The position numbers were made by a program, and so were the translations under genes. From NCBI GenBank assembly GCA_003024985.2, contig PXIH01S0006657.1: a stretch of 10,107 nucleotides of DNA; one strand, 5' to 3'. The notes beneath the pieces are model-generated. The model did not search any database, was not told the DNA's origin, and saw nothing but the letters and a program-made list of their open reading frames with translations. The stretch is from Euperipatoides rowelli. Its lineage: Eukaryota; Onychophora; Udeonychophora; Euonychophora; Peripatopsidae. Numbering within the stretch: position 1 is the stretch's first letter; each line of letters opens with the position of its first letter. This document shows positions 7,474-10,107 of this stretch, piece by piece.

Positions 7474-7825
7474 ATAACTTCACTCTTTCAGTCAGATCCT
7501 GGGAAAATCCCAAATTCAAAATTCCTACACCCACACACTCATCAGCCAATCAGGAAAATGGGAGTTCTGGTATCACTTCTGGTTCGTCTGGATTTTCCCA
7601 TAATCTACAGTAGAGTATTTCAATAATCATGAGTTGTTAATTTGAGGAGTCAGAGTTGGGTAATTTGTCATTCTCACCCTCTCCATCCTTCCCCAACCAA
7701 TAAAATTATCTAGCTATGGCACTGCTCCAATCATCATTGGGTCTTTCATAATCTTCAAAATCATATAACTTTAAAACATAATTTTATATGATTGCTTATT
7801 ATAAATTTTGTAAACCTGTTCAAAT
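7474..7825. other. Unassigned intron sequence with an inverted GGGAAAATCC pair
   Basis: This has slightly higher GC than its surroundings. CTGGGAAAATCCC (near 7500-7512) and its approximate inverse GGATTTTCCC (near 7591-7600) form an imperfect inverted pair. A CCAATCAGG word occurs near 7546. Nothing coding was recognised. It could be a small repeat remnant. Confidence 0.35.
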
Positions 7826-7833
7826 ATTAGAAC
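7826..7833. repeat. Target-site duplication, left copy, hAT element 2
   Basis: ATTAGAAC directly abuts the CAGTG terminus and is identical to 8216-8223. Confidence 0.92.
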
Positions 7834-8215
7834 CAGTGATTTTTTTGTGGGGGAACTTACAGGAACTGAGTTCCTACATCTTTTTTCTGAGTTTCAGCAC
7901 ATATTTTCTGAGTTCCTACACCTGTTTTTTAAAAGTAATTTTTGAAAACTTACCCTTATTATACATTTTTCATAAACTACTAACACAAAAAGTTTAATAG
8001 AATTAATATTGAAAAAATCCAACAATTTTGGCCATTGTCAGATAAATAAAGCTTTTTAATTTCATTTTGGTGTAACAAAAAGATTATATCAACTAAAAAA
8101 AAAAAAAAAAAGCTTATTAAAATCGTAAGTTTTTTTTTTGGGTTAAAAAGGCATGGGGTGGGCCATTAAATATAATTTCAAGCACCTTTTTTTTTTTTTA
8201 CAAAAAAAAGCACTG
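7834..8215. mobile_element. Non-autonomous hAT-type element 2 (382 bp) with 8-bp target duplication
   Basis: The ends are CAGTGATTTTTTTGT (from 7834) and ACAAAAAAAAGCACTG (to 8215), inverted repeats differing at one base plus T-run length. ATTAGAAC at 7826-7833 is repeated exactly at 8216-8223, the 8-bp duplication expected for hAT. Subterminal words GGAACTGAGTTCCTACA and, at the other end, AAGCACC before a T-run fit the common animal MITE type with CAGTGCTTTTTTTT ends. There is no coding capacity. It sits in the intron about 100 bp before the exon B acceptor. Confidence 0.92.
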
Positions 8216-8223
8216 ATTAGAAC
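8216..8223. repeat. Target-site duplication, right copy, hAT element 2
   Basis: ATTAGAAC directly follows the CACTG terminus and is identical to 7826-7833. Confidence 0.92.
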
Positions 8224-8312
8224 AATGTAAATTATCTTAAGTTGAAAAAAAATATTCATTACTTACTGCAAAGGGCAATTTTATTAAAATTTTATATTTT
8301 TGTTTTTCTTAG

Positions 8313-8477
8313 ATTGGTTGGCGCAGTTTAGGAAAAGACTCCATTACTTCAGGATCTTGTGGCTGGAAATTTATAAATTTTATATATACATTTCTTATTG
8401 TTTGTTTACTATTATTTTCATATGCCTATCAAGCTCTTCTTTGTCATGGAAAGCTTAATATTCACTCTGATACTCAA
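8313..8477 (+). CDS. Internal exon of the same host membrane-protein gene (exon B)
   Basis: A 55-codon open block follows a good acceptor (tttttgtttttcttag, ending 8312) and ends at a donor gtaagt (from 8478). It is phase 0 on both sides, matching exon A. The peptide begins IGWRSLGKDSITSGSCGW and then has a long hydrophobic run, about residues 19-44 of the exon (FINFIYTFLIVCLLLFSYAY and onward). That run is long enough for one transmembrane helix. The exon ends with a polar tail (CHGKLNIHSDTQ). Codon quality is clean, with no stops, which contrasts with all the decayed reading frames around it. Spliced to exon A it gives about 89 continuous residues. The family is unassigned; a multi-pass receptor or transporter is an inference from the hydrophobic segment only. 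Later exons must lie beyond 8478, and none was recognised before the window ends. Confidence 0.75.
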
Positions 8478-8847
8478 GTAAGTCTGATTTTGTGTATGTT
8501 GTCATTTAAATTCTCACACTTCATTTATCTTTGTATTTATTAATACGGTAGATGAGTTTTACTACAACTATTGCATAGTGTTAAGTAATTAATGGTTCAA
8601 TACACTACAATTAACTCTTTCCTAATGGGGTATGAAGCAGTCTGATGGCTTTTGAGATTGTGACGAGTAGCGAAGGGGTTGTGACACTGTAGCCATATTA
8701 TTTTTCTGTATAAGTGAATCGGTGGTGGGGAGACCATAACAGATGGCTGTACAGTTCTATAATCCTGGGTTGTAAGGTGACTCCAATCATCTGTAATATC
8801 CACGTTTATCGGTATCAGCTTCTGTAAAGGTAAGTTAGAATAATGGC
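8478..8847. other. Non-coding stretch after exon B
   Basis: This begins with the donor GTAAGT of exon B and is presumably the next intron. From about 8590 the composition is more balanced and a 108-codon minus-strand frame (8597-8920) is open, but it reads through a nearly perfect inverted repeat and shows no recognisable domain. The block may be part of an unclassified repeat. Confidence 0.4.
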
Positions 8848-8904
8848 CTCCAAAGTGGGGGGCATGGGATGTTCTTAGAACATCCCATGCACCCCACTTT
8901 GGAG
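8848..8904. repeat. Inverted repeat, 28-bp arms, 1-nt spacer
   Basis: CTCCAAAGTGGGGGGCATGG and onward (8848-8875) is the reverse complement of 8877-8904 except for one mismatch (G versus T in the G-run), around a single T at 8876. An overlapping alternative hairpin pairs CATGCACCCC (8886-8895) with GGGGTGCATG (8912-8921), 10-bp arms with a 16-nt loop. The arms are GC-richer than the surroundings, so these structures are not a product of AT richness. Confidence 0.93.
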
Positions 8905-8984
8905 ATACTTCGGGGTGCATGAAGAAAATAAAACTTTATAACAAATTTTATTTTATCCTAGAAAGATCGTACAATTTCTTAGGG

Positions 8985-9285
8985 GTGCACGACCAAAAAA
9001 GATTGGAAACTGTAATGGTTGTTGATATTAAACAGAAAATCTTACACTAATACTAGAGTGTAAATGTAAAGGCAAGAAATGGAGGCCAGCCATGCTTGCA
9101 TTCCAAACTGTAAGAGAGAGACCTTCCCAACATGCAACTCGCTATGCTGAGTGTGGCCTAATACTTTATTAGTGATGACATTACATCACCCTCTACTCAA
9201 ATTAAAACTGTAAGGTGATGTTGCTACAATCAAACATAAATAAAATTATAAAAGGTAAAAACTTTTTAAGAAAATAATAATAAAT
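8985..9285. repeat. Tandem 300-bp unit, copy 1 (301 bp), LTR-like
   Basis: It starts GTGCACGACCAAAAAAGATT and is followed immediately by a near-identical second copy at 9286. On the minus strand the unit contains GAGTAGAGGGTGATGTAATG, then ACTAATAAAG with an AATAAA signal, a composition consistent with the LTR end of the gypsy element whose pol relic lies on the minus strand at 9714-10107. Compared with copy 2 it lacks about 20 bp at about 9031. Confidence 0.85.
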
Positions 9286-9604
9286 GTGCACGACCAAAAA
9301 AGATTGGAGACTGTAATGGTTGTTGATATGTTGCTGTTTCATGTGTTATGAAACAGAGAATCATACACTAATACTAGAGTGTAAATGTAAAGGCAAGAAA
9401 TGGAGACCAGCCATGCTTGCATTCCAAACTGTAAGAGAGAGACCTTCCCAGCATGCAACTCGCAATGCTGAGTGGGGCCTAATACTTTATTAGTGACAAC
9501 ATTACATCACCCTCTACTCAAATTAAAACTGTAAGGTGATGTTGCTACAATCAAACATAAATAAAATTATAAAAGCTGAAAACTTAAGAAAATAACAATA
9601 AATG
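9286..9604. repeat. Tandem 300-bp unit, copy 2 (about 319 bp), LTR-like
   Basis: Near-identical to 8985-9285. It keeps a short hairpin absent from copy 1: CTGTTTCAT (9334-9342) and ATGAAACAG (9348-9356) around GTGTT. Each copy also carries an imperfect inverted pair around ATTACATCACCC and GGTGATGTTG. Both copies end AAAATAA-AATAAATGT. Confidence 0.85.
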
Positions 9605-9713
9605 TTCAAGTTGTTTAGACTAACAGAAATGTACTATGTTGAATAATTTTCAACAAATGTTCAAAGTTGAAAAAACAATAATAAAAAAAATATACATGCT
9701 TGTCATGATGTCA

Positions 9714-10107
9714 TTACATCTCTGCTATCACTCTCTTTGGAGGCTGCACTATTTTCCTTAGATTATATCTTGAGGGACCTTGTTTAGGTACTGGTATCTC
9801 CTTTGAATTTTCTGTTACCTCTGCCTCCTTGATGTCCAAATTTCCACTAGATGTTTCTTCCTACTCTGTGGTTGGTTTGTCAGGTGGAACTATTTTAAAA
9901 TGTGTGGCATGTCTGGTAATAATATGACCGGGTATTTCTGAGGTTACAGCTGATCATAGAACTTTGCTCACTATATATGGAGTAGTGGCATACGGAGTAG
10001 ACATTTTGGTCTTTGTTGGCTGTCTTACTAATACAGTGTCTCCTATCATTGGCATGTTTTCCATCTTCCTGTGCTTCTTTTGGAAATATGCTTCATTTTT
10101 GTGTTTG
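9714..10107 (-). pseudogene. Ty3/gypsy pol, C-terminal end, partial and with stops
   Basis: On the minus strand one frame runs from the right edge to a TAA at 9714-9716. It begins KHKNEAYFQKKHRKME, then GDTVLVRQPTKTKMSTPYAT, TPYIVSKVL, a TGA (9954-9956), SAVTSEIPGHIITRHATHFK, then IVPPDKPTTE, a TAG (9861-9863) and a tail ending GPSRYNLRKIVQPPKRVIAE. The GDxVLVRQ...TPYxxxPYxVxxV...ITxxxxGHxITRxxxHFK pattern is the SH3-like C-terminal domain after the integrase of Ty3/gypsy polyproteins. The rest of the element should lie to the right of the window. The two in-frame stops show that this copy is dead, though it is much less decayed than the copia and Polinton relics. Confidence 0.85.

Larger units (their letters stand above)
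4842..8312 (+). other. 3.47 kb intron between exons A and B, loaded with transposon relics
   Basis: The span runs from the donor GTAAGT (4842) to the acceptor TTCTTAG (ending 8312). It holds a GGATCC-type MITE (5263-5517), a deleted copia retrotransposon with its 3' LTR (about 5600-7473) and a hAT-type MITE with target duplication (7834-8215). Together these account for about 70 percent of the intron. The parts not covered, about 4842-5262, 7474-7833 and 8216-8312, are AT-rich and show no recognisable gene. The intron boundaries are inferred from splice consensus and matching phase, not from transcripts. Confidence 0.65.
8985..9718 (-). repeat. Possible gypsy LTR region containing the tandem units
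   Basis: On the minus strand the pol stop at 9714-9716 overlaps the sequence GATGTAATGACATCATGAC. This resembles the GATGTAATGTTGTCAC found in each tandem unit next to a purine stretch (GTAGAGGG) and an AATAAA signal. The far end reads GGTCGTGCA at 8985-8993, a possible TG...CA-type terminus. This would give an LTR of about 730 bp with an internal duplication. Alternatively, the two units could be parts of two LTRs. No matching 5' LTR is in the window. Confidence 0.35.

Noticed and set aside
7788-7997. 69-codon plus-strand open frame
   Set aside because: It crosses the left border and target duplication of hAT element 2, so it is a junction artefact.
8097-8140. Poly-A run as the tail of a processed retroposon
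   Set aside because: It lies wholly inside hAT element 2, with no upstream gene-like body and no matching target duplication of its own.
8597-8920. 108-codon open frame on the minus strand
   Set aside because: It runs through both arms of the 8848-8904 hairpin, has no recognisable domain, and its openness is explained by chance in a more GC-balanced patch.
1-10107. tRNA or rRNA genes
   Set aside because: No cloverleaf A/B-box pair or conserved rRNA stretch was recognised on either strand by eye.

Overview
The window looks like AT-rich nuclear DNA of an invertebrate animal. It has no dense bacterial-style coding, it has phase-0 exons bounded by canonical GT/AG splice sites, and most of the rest is transposable-element relics of typical metazoan kinds (Polinton/Maverick, hAT, Ty1/copia, Ty3/gypsy). 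The species cannot be named from the sequence.

Host gene: two plus-strand exons (4740-4841 and 8313-8477) encode part of a membrane protein of unrecognised or only tentatively recognised family. They are separated by a 3.47 kb intron. No first or last exon was recognised, so the gene probably extends beyond the window on both sides, or at least to the right.

Left part (about 205-2830): a heavily decayed Polinton/Maverick fragment. On the plus strand lie the C-terminal part of a capsid-type gene and an adenain-like cysteine protease. Converging on them from the minus strand are two small Polinton-associated genes. The gap between the convergent 3' ends is extremely AT-rich and holds a perfect 42-bp-arm palindrome. 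A 571 bp non-autonomous hAT element with a perfect 8-bp target duplication (ACTATTTC) interrupts one of the minus-strand genes. A GC-richer block with repeated ETS-like, CRE-like and YY1-like words occupies 30-180.

Middle (2960-4420): a frameshifted relic of an unidentified, probably transposon-derived protein gene, then a 30-bp minisatellite of about 20 units. Because 30 is a multiple of three, the first units read as an open 10-residue repeat.

Intron 4842-8312: it contains a 255 bp MITE with GGATCC-type terminal repeats. Next is a 5'-truncated and internally deleted copia element, with protease and integrase remnants, no reverse transcriptase, a polypurine tract and a 3' LTR. Last is a second non-autonomous hAT element with a perfect 8-bp target duplication (ATTAGAAC).

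Right part (8478-10107): intronic or intergenic sequence with a tight 28-bp-arm hairpin, two tandem copies of a roughly 300 bp unit that look like the LTR region of a gypsy element, and the C-terminal end of that element's pol on the minus strand, running off the right edge.

No intact mobile-element gene is present. The window reads as a record of successive and nested insertions around a sparse host gene.
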